The notes below the pieces were generated by a model, which saw only the letters and a list, made by a program, of their open reading frames with translations, was not told the origin of the DNA and ran no database searches. DNA of 64,000 nucleotides from Candidatus Koribacter versatilis Ellin345 (GTDB lineage: Bacteria; Acidobacteriota; Terriglobia; Terriglobales; Acidobacteriaceae). This document shows positions 53,331-61,956 of the stretch, in pieces. The stretch spans positions 4,464,001 through 4,528,000 of the forward strand of contig NC_008009.1 of assembly GCF_000014005.1 (NCBI RefSeq), read 5' to 3'. The translations under genes were made by a program, and so were the position numbers. Position 1 is the first letter of the stretch, and every line of letters begins with the position of its first letter.

Positions 53331-53951
53331 TTAGCTATAACCTTTAAATTCGGGCATGGTGGCGTGATCTTTGCTCGAGATTCCTTCGCGCTTCAGTACG
53401 CTCAAGAACGTCAGCGCCAGAATCCTCACATCGAGCCACAGCGACCAATTGTCCACATACCAGAGATCGAGTTCGAATTTCTCTTCCCAAGTTAGCGTAT
53501 TGCGCCCGTTGATCTGAGCCCAACCGGTAATTCCTGGCATCACGTCGTGTCGCATACTTTGTCGAGGCGAGTAGCGGTCGAGGTATTCCATACGAAGAGG
53601 ACGGGGGCCTACCAGAGACATGTCTCCCCTCAGTACATTGATCAATTGTGGCAACTCATCAAGACTTGTTGAACGCAGAAACTTCCCGGTTTTCGTCAAA
53701 CGTTCGTCGTCAGGAAGGAGTTCACCATCCGCGCCGCGTTTAGCGTTCATCGTACGGAACTTCGATACCGTGAACGGCCTGCCGCGCCTGCCGGGACGCA
53801 GTTGCCGAAAAAACACCGGCCTTCCCATCGAGATCCGCACCGCGATCATGCCTGCCAGAAGCAGCGGTGAAACCAGAATTATCCCGATGCATGCGGCCAG
53901 CCAATCAAAAGCACGCTTGATCCAGTATTGAAATCCGGACTGTCGCATCAT
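53331..53951 (-). CDS. Initiating sugar transferase, PglC-like short form
   Basis: A 206-residue monotopic phosphoglycosyl transferase. It has one re-entrant helix (FDWLAACIGIILVSPLLLAG) and the catalytic core FTVSKFRTMNAKRGADGE, LRSTSLDELPQLINVLRGDMS, LVGPRPLRMEYLDRY and MPGITGWAQINGRNTL. Short-form enzymes such as PglC often use UDP-diacetyl-bacillosamine or similar amino sugars. This differs from the long WcaJ-like enzyme at 36 kb. Sugar choice is inferred from neighbours. Confidence 0.9.
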   Translation of the reverse strand: MMRQSGFQYWIKRAFDWLAACIGIILVSPLLLAGMIAVRISMGRPVFFRQLRPGRRGRPFTVSKFRTMNAKRGADGELLPDDERLTKTGKFLRSTSLDELPQLINVLRGDMSLVGPRPLRMEYLDRYSPRQSMRHDVMPGITGWAQINGRNTLTWEEKFELDLWYVDNWSLWLDVRILALTFLSVLKREGISSKDHATMPEFKGYS

Positions 53952-54099
53952 TCAGGTTCCAATCTCACGTACACAACGATTGCCGATGCGGCGTGGGTCA
54001 CAAGTTGGCATGCCTAGCACAGCCATCCTCATCCGACTTGCCTCATCAATACAAAGGCCTCGATACATCTTGCACGGTTCCGTTTCACGGAAGCGATTA

Positions 54100-55287
54100 T
54101 CAAATCCCAACTCGACGCAGCCCCAAATCCGCGATGCGTCGCACGTGGTAATAGGGGAGTAAAAGGGCGCTCCGGAAACCATACCGCTTCTTCATCCACT
54201 CTGTGTCGGGGAAAATCGCCCGGACCAATCCGTTCGAACTGTCGTACAAAAGGCTATTGAACCGAATGTACGCGATGTTGGAAAACTTCGGTCGGGCCGG
54301 ATAAAACAGTCCCGCTCTTTGCAAACGCTTGAGTATCGCCTTGCGCTTCCGCCGAGAGGGCGCGAGTTCCGACAACACAGCGTCAGGCACTGGAGTGTTG
54401 AGAAGCCGCGCCGGCAGCCAAAGTGAAAAGTAAGTCGAAGTCCGCACCTGAAGGGCCTTCGCCTTTGCGAGGAAGGCCTCCCAATCGATTTGCAACTGCC
54501 TCACGATGCGCTCTACGTCGGTGTGCAAGCGCAACCCTGGTGCCCTCAGGTATGTGTGCTTCGCCGTATGGAGACACACCTGTAAGAGGTTGTCCTCAGG
54601 GTTCAACAGCCGCAAATGGGTGCCTTCAATCGGAACAGACCGACTAACGAGTTCGTCGCCATTTGGCTCCTGATCCGGACGTAACCATCGACCCGAAACT
54701 GGCCGCCACTGCAGTTCTAACCAGAACGTACCAACGTCCGGAATCTCCTTGTGATATTCGGTTCCGCCCGTTACCTCGCCCTCTTCCAAGGTCCCTTCCT
54801 CAGTGACATTCCGCGAGTCACACGTAAACCCTTCTTCTAACAGAATTGCGTGGACACGCCGATAGTCGGCGCGCCGAACCAGGAGATCGACATCGCCCAT
54901 TGGCGAGCACCCCGCGCACTGATACACACCGCGGGCGATACCAGCATTCTTTAGCGCAACCAGAGGAATGTCCTGTTGTGCTAACCGAGCCGCCATTCGG
55001 TCCACTTCGTTCAGATACGCACCAATCCTGTTCCCCACCGTCTCATGCGCTGCGCGCCAACGGAGTGGAACTTGCTCACCCAAAATGTCGATCAACCGGT
55101 GCCCGAGATTTCCTTCAAGCTCGTGCTGTTTTGCGACTTGCCACGCGACCTCGTCTCCGACCTGTTCGTAAAGCGCTTTGATCTCAGTGTTGGTCCCCGA
55201 ATCGCTTGAGCACGCAAGCAACACAAGACGTTCGGCTGGGCCAGGTACTACCTTTGCGAGGAATTGGTTTTCGAAATCGCTCGTCAT
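54100..55287 (-). CDS. Nucleotidyltransferase family protein (PF14907-like)
   Basis: A 395-residue protein with the NTP_transf_5 signature: LKNAGIARGVY, and GDVDLLVRRADYRRVHAILLEEGF with the D-x-D metal site. Then LLNPEDNLLQVCLHTAKH. Members are often found in polysaccharide clusters near HPr-kinase-like or PqqD-like genes; their reaction is not known. ATG 55287 overlaps the GT4 stop (ATGA). A gap of about 150 bases follows before the PglC-like gene. Confidence 0.82.
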   Translation of the reverse strand: MTSDFENQFLAKVVPGPAERLVLLACSSDSGTNTEIKALYEQVGDEVAWQVAKQHELEGNLGHRLIDILGEQVPLRWRAAHETVGNRIGAYLNEVDRMAARLAQQDIPLVALKNAGIARGVYQCAGCSPMGDVDLLVRRADYRRVHAILLEEGFTCDSRNVTEEGTLEEGEVTGGTEYHKEIPDVGTFWLELQWRPVSGRWLRPDQEPNGDELVSRSVPIEGTHLRLLNPEDNLLQVCLHTAKHTYLRAPGLRLHTDVERIVRQLQIDWEAFLAKAKALQVRTSTYFSLWLPARLLNTPVPDAVLSELAPSRRKRKAILKRLQRAGLFYPARPKFSNIAYIRFNSLLYDSSNGLVRAIFPDTEWMKKRYGFRSALLLPYYHVRRIADLGLRRVGI

Positions 55288-56471
55288 GATTGGCCCTGTG
55301 CTACCGGTTCCACTTTTCCTTCCAGAATCGCGCGCAACTTCGGAGTATTTGCACTCCGCGAATAACAGTTCACAGCCGCGTGGCGAGCGTTCTCTCGCAA
55401 TCGCCCTAGCTGCTCCCGATCTGTGGCCATTCGCAGAATGAGTTCAGCCAGAGCTTCCGGACTCTTGGGACGAACCACTCCGCCGCATTGGTTCGAAAGA
55501 ACCACGTGTGCCAAGTCGCTGTTCGTCTCGCAGATGCCGACAATAGCCGACCCTGCGGCCATGCTGTAGTAGGTCTTGCTCGGCATGCTTACTCCCTCAA
55601 TTCCCTGTTCCAGCGAAGCAATCGCGATGTCAGCAGTCGCCAGAGAGAACGGCAAAACATCAATCGGCTGCAGAGGCAGAAGCGTCACGTTCGCATCCTG
55701 ATGTTCCTTGATCGATCGCTCGATTGAATCCCACTGTGGCCCGGCGCCGATGATCATGAAATGCAAAGACACCTCATTACGAAGAATGCGCGCTGCTTCA
55801 AGGATGCTCTGAATATCGTGGGTCAAGCCCAGGTTCCCAGAATAGAGGACTGTCAATTTGTCGCCCAGTCCGTGTTCAGCGGCAAACGGATTTTGCTCCT
55901 TCGGAATTGGCCGGATCGAATCGATATCAACCCACGTCGGAATGATAGTTATCGGGATGTTCTCCGGCACATACTGTCTGACCTTGTCTCTCATGTATGG
56001 CCCAAGAGTAAATACGTGCTCTGCATGCCTGAAAGTCACGCGGTTAAAGCCAGCCCAGAGCCGAATGCCCCACGAAGAGCCTTCCCGCATTTTTTGTCCA
56101 ACAATGATGTCAGGCCACACATCGTCAATCCAAAGAAAGTATCTGCGGCCCATCAACTTCTTTTGCAAATAGCCTAGCAACGAGAGAAACGGCGGTTGCG
56201 CCACGATGAACAGCTTCGGATCACCCTTGGTGCGGAAAGCGAGCCTTGTCGCCTGCCAGCAATACTTGAACCACGTCTTGAATCGTCGTGCTGCGGTCTT
56301 GCGTTCATACTTGGGCCCCGTGACAAACCGCACGTTTCCAATCGGCTCATGCTCGATGTCGGAAAACACGATCGATTCTTGATCGCCCGCAACATCGAGA
56401 CACAGTTCCGGAAAATAACTACGAAACGGCGCCGTTTGTTTGAAAAACAGATACTTTGGATTTCCCCGCAT
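55284..56471 (-). CDS. Glycosyltransferase family 4
   Basis: A 395-residue GT-B enzyme starting NPKYLFFKQTAPFRSYFPEL. It has VAQPPFLSLLGYLQKKLMG, LWIDDVWPDIIVGQ, VLYSGNLGLTHDIQSIL and the donor-site EQGIEGVSMPSKTYYSMAAG. The wording resembles WbuB-type enzymes. Its start overlaps the upstream phosphotransferase gene by 53 bases, longer than usual. Sugar and acceptor are unknown. Confidence 0.88.
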   Translation of the reverse strand: MRGNPKYLFFKQTAPFRSYFPELCLDVAGDQESIVFSDIEHEPIGNVRFVTGPKYERKTAARRFKTWFKYCWQATRLAFRTKGDPKLFIVAQPPFLSLLGYLQKKLMGRRYFLWIDDVWPDIIVGQKMREGSSWGIRLWAGFNRVTFRHAEHVFTLGPYMRDKVRQYVPENIPITIIPTWVDIDSIRPIPKEQNPFAAEHGLGDKLTVLYSGNLGLTHDIQSILEAARILRNEVSLHFMIIGAGPQWDSIERSIKEHQDANVTLLPLQPIDVLPFSLATADIAIASLEQGIEGVSMPSKTYYSMAAGSAIVGICETNSDLAHVVLSNQCGGVVRPKSPEALAELILRMATDREQLGRLRENARHAAVNCYSRSANTPKLRAILEGKVEPVAQGQS

Positions 56472-57639
56472 TTTCCTCTTCGCTTAAAACGACGAGCATC
56501 TCCTCTGCTTCTTCGAGCAGTTCGAGAAATGTCGGCGCAATTACCTCATGCGTCGCGGCGGTGAGTTCTTCACAGCGAAACGCAAACTCTTCGAGCAAGA
56601 AACAACGAATTCGAGCGACAGCCTCTGCCCGCTCCCGTGTAGCAATTCCCTTTAAGTACACTCGCGTCCTGGCAGCGATTCCCCGTGCAAAACGCGACTG
56701 CAACGCGTAAACCAGCGCATCGTAGTCACGCTGACGTCGCCCCGAGTATTCCCAGTCAATGATCCAAACCCGCTGGCCGTCCCAGAGAATGTTCGCTGGC
56801 TGGAAATCGCCGTGACTCTGGACTGTTTGTACGACCGAGGGGTCTTGCAGGCAATCCTGAATGTTTTCAACCGCACTCAGGATTGTATCGCGAAGCGATG
56901 CTACAATCCTCGTACCGGCAACCGCTGCGGCGATCTCCCCCGAGAGTCGTTTCGCGTATTCCGATTGCTGTTCCTGGCATACCGTCGCGTCGTACAGAGG
57001 CTGCATAGAACTCTTCGCCTGCAGTACACAATCTTGCTGCAGTTTAGCGTCGGACAGCCGATTCAGTGGCGTCCCGACGACCATCTCCTCGATCACGCAC
57101 TCTTCACCAAGCTCGCCAACGATCCCCGGCACCGCCACTCCAGCGCCCGAGGCCGACCTTCGTGCCTCGATTTCCTTCGCAAAACGATCCATCCGAGAGC
57201 CGTGCTTCAAATGGCAGTACACACGCCGTTCTTCGGTGTCGATGTACCTCACCTTGTGCGTCCCCGGCACAATCAGCCATTTCTGCGGATCGGGGACCGC
57301 CGGCGAAATATCAACTCGCGCGTGCGCCATCCCCGGCGCGAACACTTTCGAAACCGATGCCCCAAAATACATCCGCTGCAACGGCCGCTTCCACCGTACC
57401 GGGCTAGACGAGAACTCGCGGCGTACTACATCAAACACATTCGCTCTCGCAGTGGGATGGAACACCGAGTTGATCTCGTAATTTACCAGCCATTGCTGCG
57501 CGCCTGGCACCGTTCCCACGCGCCCGGGACTCCAGCGCACTTTCCAATCACCACCAAAACGTGCCTTCAAAAACCTCGCAGTCGTCTCCTCGAAGCGCTC
57601 TCCAAACGGCTCGTACCGGATGAGTTCCCCGATCTTCAA
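56419..57639 (-). CDS. APH-type phosphotransferase (choline/aminoglycoside kinase-like)
   Basis: A 406-residue protein. A divergent N-terminal half with GTHKVRYIDTEERRVYCHL is followed by the kinase catalytic loop VQSHGDFQPANILWDG and the metal-binding IIDWEYSGRRQRDYDAL, the standard APH signature. It should phosphorylate a small molecule (sugar, polyol or amino alcohol) or a glycan. Its ATG overlaps the kinase-like gene stop (ATGA). Being coupled on both sides suggests it is a stable part of this unit. Confidence 0.83.
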   Translation of the reverse strand: MKIGELIRYEPFGERFEETTARFLKARFGGDWKVRWSPGRVGTVPGAQQWLVNYEINSVFHPTARANVFDVVRREFSSSPVRWKRPLQRMYFGASVSKVFAPGMAHARVDISPAVPDPQKWLIVPGTHKVRYIDTEERRVYCHLKHGSRMDRFAKEIEARRSASGAGVAVPGIVGELGEECVIEEMVVGTPLNRLSDAKLQQDCVLQAKSSMQPLYDATVCQEQQSEYAKRLSGEIAAAVAGTRIVASLRDTILSAVENIQDCLQDPSVVQTVQSHGDFQPANILWDGQRVWIIDWEYSGRRQRDYDALVYALQSRFARGIAARTRVYLKGIATRERAEAVARIRCFLLEEFAFRCEELTAATHEVIAPTFLELLEEAEEMLVVLSEEENAGKSKVSVFQTNGAVS

Positions 57640-58322
57640 TTGCGCCCTCCGACGCCTGCTACCAGCGGCGCGTCCACTCCCAGTACAAGGCCCATAATCT
57701 CGCCGTGAATGTCAGCGATATCTCGCGTGGCGTCAATCACATGCCACTGCCCGTCCCGGACCGAGTTCCGATACATTTCTGCCCGTTCTCTCCGGCGGTC
57801 CTCACTATCAGGGAACGGTTCGCTCTTCGCCAGCGACCGCCGCAGCGACTCCTCGAATGACAGATCCATCAGTAGCGCCACGTCCGGACGCGCCGCCAAC
57901 GCGCTCATCAACCGCCACGACCACCATCGCGTTACCGTATCCTCGGGAAAATTCATCGCCAGATCAAATTCACTGTCCCGCAGATAGCGATCACAAATCA
58001 CGATGATGTCAGCCGACCGCTTCCACCGCGTCACCACCGCCGTCTGCCAAAACATGTCCCCGATCGCCAAATACAGCCACAGCCGACGCTTCCACCCCTG
58101 CTTCATGAACCGTTCTCGCTGCGGACTGTTCCCCGCTGGTGCAGCCTTCTTCCCCGCAACCCGCCGCAACAACGATTTCAACCCCTGAAACCCCGGCGTA
58201 TATCCAAGCCGTAACCACATATAGGAGACTGCATTCCCGCGACTCTTTAATTGCTCCATGAGCAACTCGATCTGCGTCGATTTCCCGCAGCAGTCGATTC
58301 CACTAAAAGTGAGGAGGGCCAT
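57636..58322 (-). CDS. Thymidylate-kinase-like P-loop kinase
   Basis: A 228-residue protein with a P-loop in LTFSGIDCCGKSTQIELLME and VICDRYLRDSEFDLAMNF (a DRY-like lid motif) as in thymidylate kinases. It differs from a housekeeping Tmk: the long middle KSLLRRVAGKKAAPAGNSP replaces normal substrate-binding sequence. Such dTMP-kinase-like proteins in glycan clusters probably act on another substrate. ATG 58322 is five bases after the GT4 stop. Confidence 0.83.
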   Translation of the reverse strand: MALLTFSGIDCCGKSTQIELLMEQLKSRGNAVSYMWLRLGYTPGFQGLKSLLRRVAGKKAAPAGNSPQRERFMKQGWKRRLWLYLAIGDMFWQTAVVTRWKRSADIIVICDRYLRDSEFDLAMNFPEDTVTRWWSWRLMSALAARPDVALLMDLSFEESLRRSLAKSEPFPDSEDRRRERAEMYRNSVRDGQWHVIDATRDIADIHGEIMGLVLGVDAPLVAGVGGRN

Positions 58323-58326
58323 TGCT

Positions 58327-59466
58327 TCAGCCTCCAACTCCGACCCTGCTGGGCGGCGCCATTGGGCGTTCGGCGCTACCCGACAGAACCTCTCGATAAA
58401 CATCGAGATGACGACGGGCCGACTCTTTCCAAGTGAACTGTCCCAGTCGCTGCTTCCCCGCATTCACGAGTCGATCGCGCAGTTGCCGATCCAACATAAC
58501 TTCGGAAATCGCTTTCGCCAGTGCAGCGGAAGTCGGGGTCTCAATAGCAAGAATAGCGTCGCCTCCAACCTCTCGAAGCGAGCCCGCGGCAGAGCTGATC
58601 ACCGGAGTGTTTTGCATCATTGACTCCAGCAGTGTCAGGCCGAACCCTTCCATGCTCGATGCGGTTGCATAGACCTCTGCTGCGGCATAAAGCGCGCGCA
58701 GATCCTCAGCCGAAACGAATCCTGCGTAGAACGTTCGCTCCGTCCTATGTGGAACTACTCTGCTCTCAGGCAGGCCAGTGACTACCAACTGGACGTCCAG
58801 TTGTCTGCAAGCCTCCTCAATCAAATCCACCCTCTTGTGACGGCCGCAGCCTACAGCCAACACGAATGGCCGCTTAATCCCAAACTTGTCCAACGTTGCC
58901 GTCACTTGCGCCTCGTCCGCAGGCGGTTGAAACCGTATTCCTGAATGGATGGCGACTACCCTGGCAGAATCCACTCCGCAGTACTTGACGATGTCCTCTT
59001 TTGCATTTTGCGAGACCGCGATCGTGCGTACCGAACGGCGAACCGATCGCGGAACAAAAAAACGCCAAAATAACAACTTCAGTTTCGACAAGTACTCTGG
59101 ATGGACCTCATACAGCATGTCGTGCACGGTCACAACCTGTTTGCACTCAGCCAACAGCGGACACACATACCCCATCGAGTGCAGCAGGTCGATTCCCTCT
59201 CGGGCAATTAACCGAGGCAGGATCGTCTGCTCGAGCAAGTGCCGCTTCGACGGAGATTGTGACGAAATCGGCACCCGTACCTTGCGAAATCGCGAAGAAA
59301 CATAATTTACGGTCTCATACGATTCAGGACTCAGAAACAGAACGAAATCAAATTCTTGGTTCTGCTCCTCGATCTCTTGCAGCAATTCGCGAGCATATAC
59401 TTCCGTCCCACCAAGCCGGCCCGGTTGCAGATAAATGAGATTCAGACCTACTCTGAAAGTCGCCAT
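58327..59466 (-). CDS. Glycosyltransferase family 4
   Basis: A 379-residue GT-B enzyme beginning FRVGLNLIYLQPGRLGGTEV, with HSMGYVCPLLAECKQVVTVHD, IAVSQNAKEDIVKYC and the donor-site ATASSMEGFGLTLLESMMQN. It is a standard GT4 (mannosyl- or related transferase). It is the first gene of the second glycan operon, with about 234 bases before it. No promoter boxes stand out there. Confidence 0.92.
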   Translation of the reverse strand: MATFRVGLNLIYLQPGRLGGTEVYARELLQEIEEQNQEFDFVLFLSPESYETVNYVSSRFRKVRVPISSQSPSKRHLLEQTILPRLIAREGIDLLHSMGYVCPLLAECKQVVTVHDMLYEVHPEYLSKLKLLFWRFFVPRSVRRSVRTIAVSQNAKEDIVKYCGVDSARVVAIHSGIRFQPPADEAQVTATLDKFGIKRPFVLAVGCGRHKRVDLIEEACRQLDVQLVVTGLPESRVVPHRTERTFYAGFVSAEDLRALYAAAEVYATASSMEGFGLTLLESMMQNTPVISSAAGSLREVGGDAILAIETPTSAALAKAISEVMLDRQLRDRLVNAGKQRLGQFTWKESARRHLDVYREVLSGSAERPMAPPSRVGVGG

Positions 59467-59668
59467 TGGCCTTCAAAACGCAAGGGATGAGTACAGGTAA
59501 GGAGGTGGAAATTTTGCTGTGTTACTCATGATATACCAAAATTGCTGCAGAAATTCGCATCCGCTTTCGTAAGGTGAGCGTGATACAACGGGGCATCCAA
59601 TCCTGCACCCCTGTCATAGATTCCAGCCAGGAGCATTAGGCCGGAAACAAGAGCGGCAGAAAATCAGA

Positions 59669-59683
59669 CGAACGTACCGTTCG
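59669..59683 (-). terminator. Possible terminator of the cytochrome-porin operon
   Basis: A hairpin CGAACG-GTA-CGTTCG on the minus strand, followed by TCTGATTTTC. It lies 18-32 bases after the porin stop. The stem is six base pairs and the T-run weak. Confidence 0.4.
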
Positions 59684-59700
59684 ATACTTTGGTATAGGCG

Positions 59701-61956
59701 TTAGAACGACCAGCGCAAAGAAGCAGTGGCGTTGTTGGCGTGGAAATAGCGGTTGTCGGTGGGACCGATAAACGATTTCTCGCCGTATTGGTAGTAGTTC
59801 CAACCACCCTTGGCAGTTATGTTGTGGCCGAGATCAACGGCGAGGCTCGCCAGCGGCTGATGGTAGTTGTACTGCAGGGCACCAAGCGGCTGGAGGCTGT
59901 TGAACTGCGGGATGGAACCTCCGACGCTGTTGATGGAGTAGCCCAGCTGCGTGGTTACGCGTTTCAGCGGGCGGAACAGGATGGAGCCCATCGCGTAGTG
60001 AACGTGGTTCTTGTAGTAGCCGAAGGTGAGCAGCGGATTGCCGGAGTCGTCGTATCCGTTGGCAGTGCAGGAACCGGCAGTAGTGACCACCGGCAACGTA
60101 GTGTCGGAATTGTTGAAGCAGACGAATGCGTTCTGCTCGAAATCGTTGTAGTTGTAGGCGAAGTCGAGGCTAAAGCTTTCGCGTGGCGTGATGGTCGCCG
60201 AGACACCGTAGTTGCGATTGTGTCCGCTGAAGTCGATGAGGGAGTCGCCGTTGGAACCGTCCCAGAGATTGACGTTGGCACTGAGAACGGCCCAGGGTTT
60301 GGGCGTGTAATTCGCCATGATGCGGTAACGCGACTGGACGCGCGGCGCGATCCGAACAATGGTGTCGTCGCTGCTCTGGCGCTCCCAGTCGAAGTTGAAG
60401 CGCATATTCATGCTCGGCCGCAGCCAGAAGCCGACGAGAGGCGTGTACTGATGCACTTCAATGCGGTCTTCATCCCCGGTGGTGAAATCGAGAATGTGGT
60501 GGAAGATCTGGTTACCGTAGCGGAAGCCGATGCGGCCGCCATAGTGCTTGGAACCGTCCCACACCAGATCACTTTCATTGGTCGTCCAGCGTTGGTTGAA
60601 GGACAAGTTGTCGTTGATCGTCTCCGCGCTTGGCGTGGTGGCACTCATGGGAGTGAGCAGGTAGCAGTTGCTCGAGTCGTTGCAGACCCAACTGGTATCG
60701 GTGCCGGCAAAACTCTCAGGAGTGCGGAAGGCCCAGAGGCGGAACGTATCCACGAATTTGAATTGCTTCGAGATATGGAACGTGGCGCTGAAATCCGCGA
60801 CGTTGGAGATTCGCGAGGCATGCGCGGGACCGGTAAGCGTTTCCTGCCGCACTCCTGAGCGCTGCGAGAGACCATTGAAGAATTCGTTGAAGGGGGCGTC
60901 CATGTCAGCCGAGCTGTAGGCATAGGAGGCCGAGAAATCGAGTCTATCGAAGTAGCTGCTGTGGAAGCTCAGACGCTCGGTGGGTGTCGTGGTGCGAATC
61001 CGGTTGGTGCGATTGTAATCGAAATATGCATTACAGGCAGTGTTGGTCAGCGTGCCCGTGGGATCGATCAGGCTAGTGTTGGGCGGATTGATGGCGCACG
61101 GCGTTTTGCCTGCGGTAGCGACGGGCAGACCTAACTCAACCGTCTGCGTGCCTCCGGGCAGGAAGGCCTGGAAGAACGGAGCGAGTTGCCAGTTGCTGTC
61201 GCCCTTGTAGTAGTCGAGGAACTGGTCGTAACTGAGAACGGTGCGAGGCGCCAGTTTGACATCGATGCCGGCACGAAACGAATTCAGCGTGGTGTTCCAG
61301 TTCTGATAAAGCAGGGCGTCGGTACCCTCGTGGACGCTGGAATAGGACGGTCCGCTCATATTGTTGTGCGAGTAGCCGAGGCGGAAATCGACCACGGATT
61401 CAGGCAAGATCGTGAGATCGTAATCCTGCATTCTGCGGCGCGTGAAGAAACCATGCGGCGAGTCAAGCACGGGGACGCTCGGGCTGGAATTTGGCGTATT
61501 CAGCGGGTTTGCCAGCAGGTTGAAATCGAAATCGGTCTGGTCACGACGGAAACTGGCGCGGAAGTCGTACCACTTGCTTTTGTCGATGCGCGCGCGCAGT
61601 GCGTTGTTGGGATCGCCACCCCATCCAAAACTGTTAATGCTGAGATTGTCGAACAGCACCCCGGTGTGGTCGATCGACTGCATGGTGAGACTCTGCTCTA
61701 AAAACCTCGGGCCACTGCGCAGGTTGACGAGCGAATCGTACATATCCTGGCTGCCTGAAACGTCAGAGCCGCGATAACCAATTTCTACCGTCTGGTGCAC
61801 GGTATAGCCGCTGGCATCCCAACCTTCGGGCGCAGTGGGAGTCTGGCCGGATCCGGGATCAGTGGATTGGGCGGCAGCGAACATGCTCATCGTTGTAACA
61901 AGGAGGCAGAGCCGTCGGAGTCGAAGCAGGGTCGAGATCATCATGCGCCCCTTCAT
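59701..61956 (-). CDS. MtrB/PioB-like decaheme-associated outer-membrane porin
   Basis: A 751-residue protein with signal peptide (STLLRLRRLCLLVTTMSMFA, cut near AAAQ) and about 26-28 amphipathic strands, ending NATASLRWSF with a terminal Phe. Wording such as SGYTVHQTVEIGYRGSDVSG and FDFNLLANPLNTPN is typical of the MtrB/PioB family, which forms a sheath around a multiheme cytochrome. ATG 61956 overlaps the decaheme stop (ATGA). The longer frame to 62013 has no support. Iron reduction, oxidation or another metal exchange at the cell surface may be its purpose. Confidence 0.87.
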   Translation of the reverse strand: MKGRMMISTLLRLRRLCLLVTTMSMFAAAQSTDPGSGQTPTAPEGWDASGYTVHQTVEIGYRGSDVSGSQDMYDSLVNLRSGPRFLEQSLTMQSIDHTGVLFDNLSINSFGWGGDPNNALRARIDKSKWYDFRASFRRDQTDFDFNLLANPLNTPNSSPSVPVLDSPHGFFTRRRMQDYDLTILPESVVDFRLGYSHNNMSGPSYSSVHEGTDALLYQNWNTTLNSFRAGIDVKLAPRTVLSYDQFLDYYKGDSNWQLAPFFQAFLPGGTQTVELGLPVATAGKTPCAINPPNTSLIDPTGTLTNTACNAYFDYNRTNRIRTTTPTERLSFHSSYFDRLDFSASYAYSSADMDAPFNEFFNGLSQRSGVRQETLTGPAHASRISNVADFSATFHISKQFKFVDTFRLWAFRTPESFAGTDTSWVCNDSSNCYLLTPMSATTPSAETINDNLSFNQRWTTNESDLVWDGSKHYGGRIGFRYGNQIFHHILDFTTGDEDRIEVHQYTPLVGFWLRPSMNMRFNFDWERQSSDDTIVRIAPRVQSRYRIMANYTPKPWAVLSANVNLWDGSNGDSLIDFSGHNRNYGVSATITPRESFSLDFAYNYNDFEQNAFVCFNNSDTTLPVVTTAGSCTANGYDDSGNPLLTFGYYKNHVHYAMGSILFRPLKRVTTQLGYSINSVGGSIPQFNSLQPLGALQYNYHQPLASLAVDLGHNITAKGGWNYYQYGEKSFIGPTDNRYFHANNATASLRWSF

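Noticed and set aside
53952-54182. Minus-strand ORF ending one base before the PglC-like gene
   Set aside because: It largely overlaps the end of the nucleotidyltransferase gene, and the free part (about 38 codons) has no family signature. It might still be a tiny gene, but support is too weak.
59740-60858. Long plus-strand ORF (372 codons) opposite the MtrB/PioB-like porin gene
   Set aside because: It is a mirror of the porin coding frame, rich in Val, Gly and Glu with no recognisable domain, no SD and no independent context.
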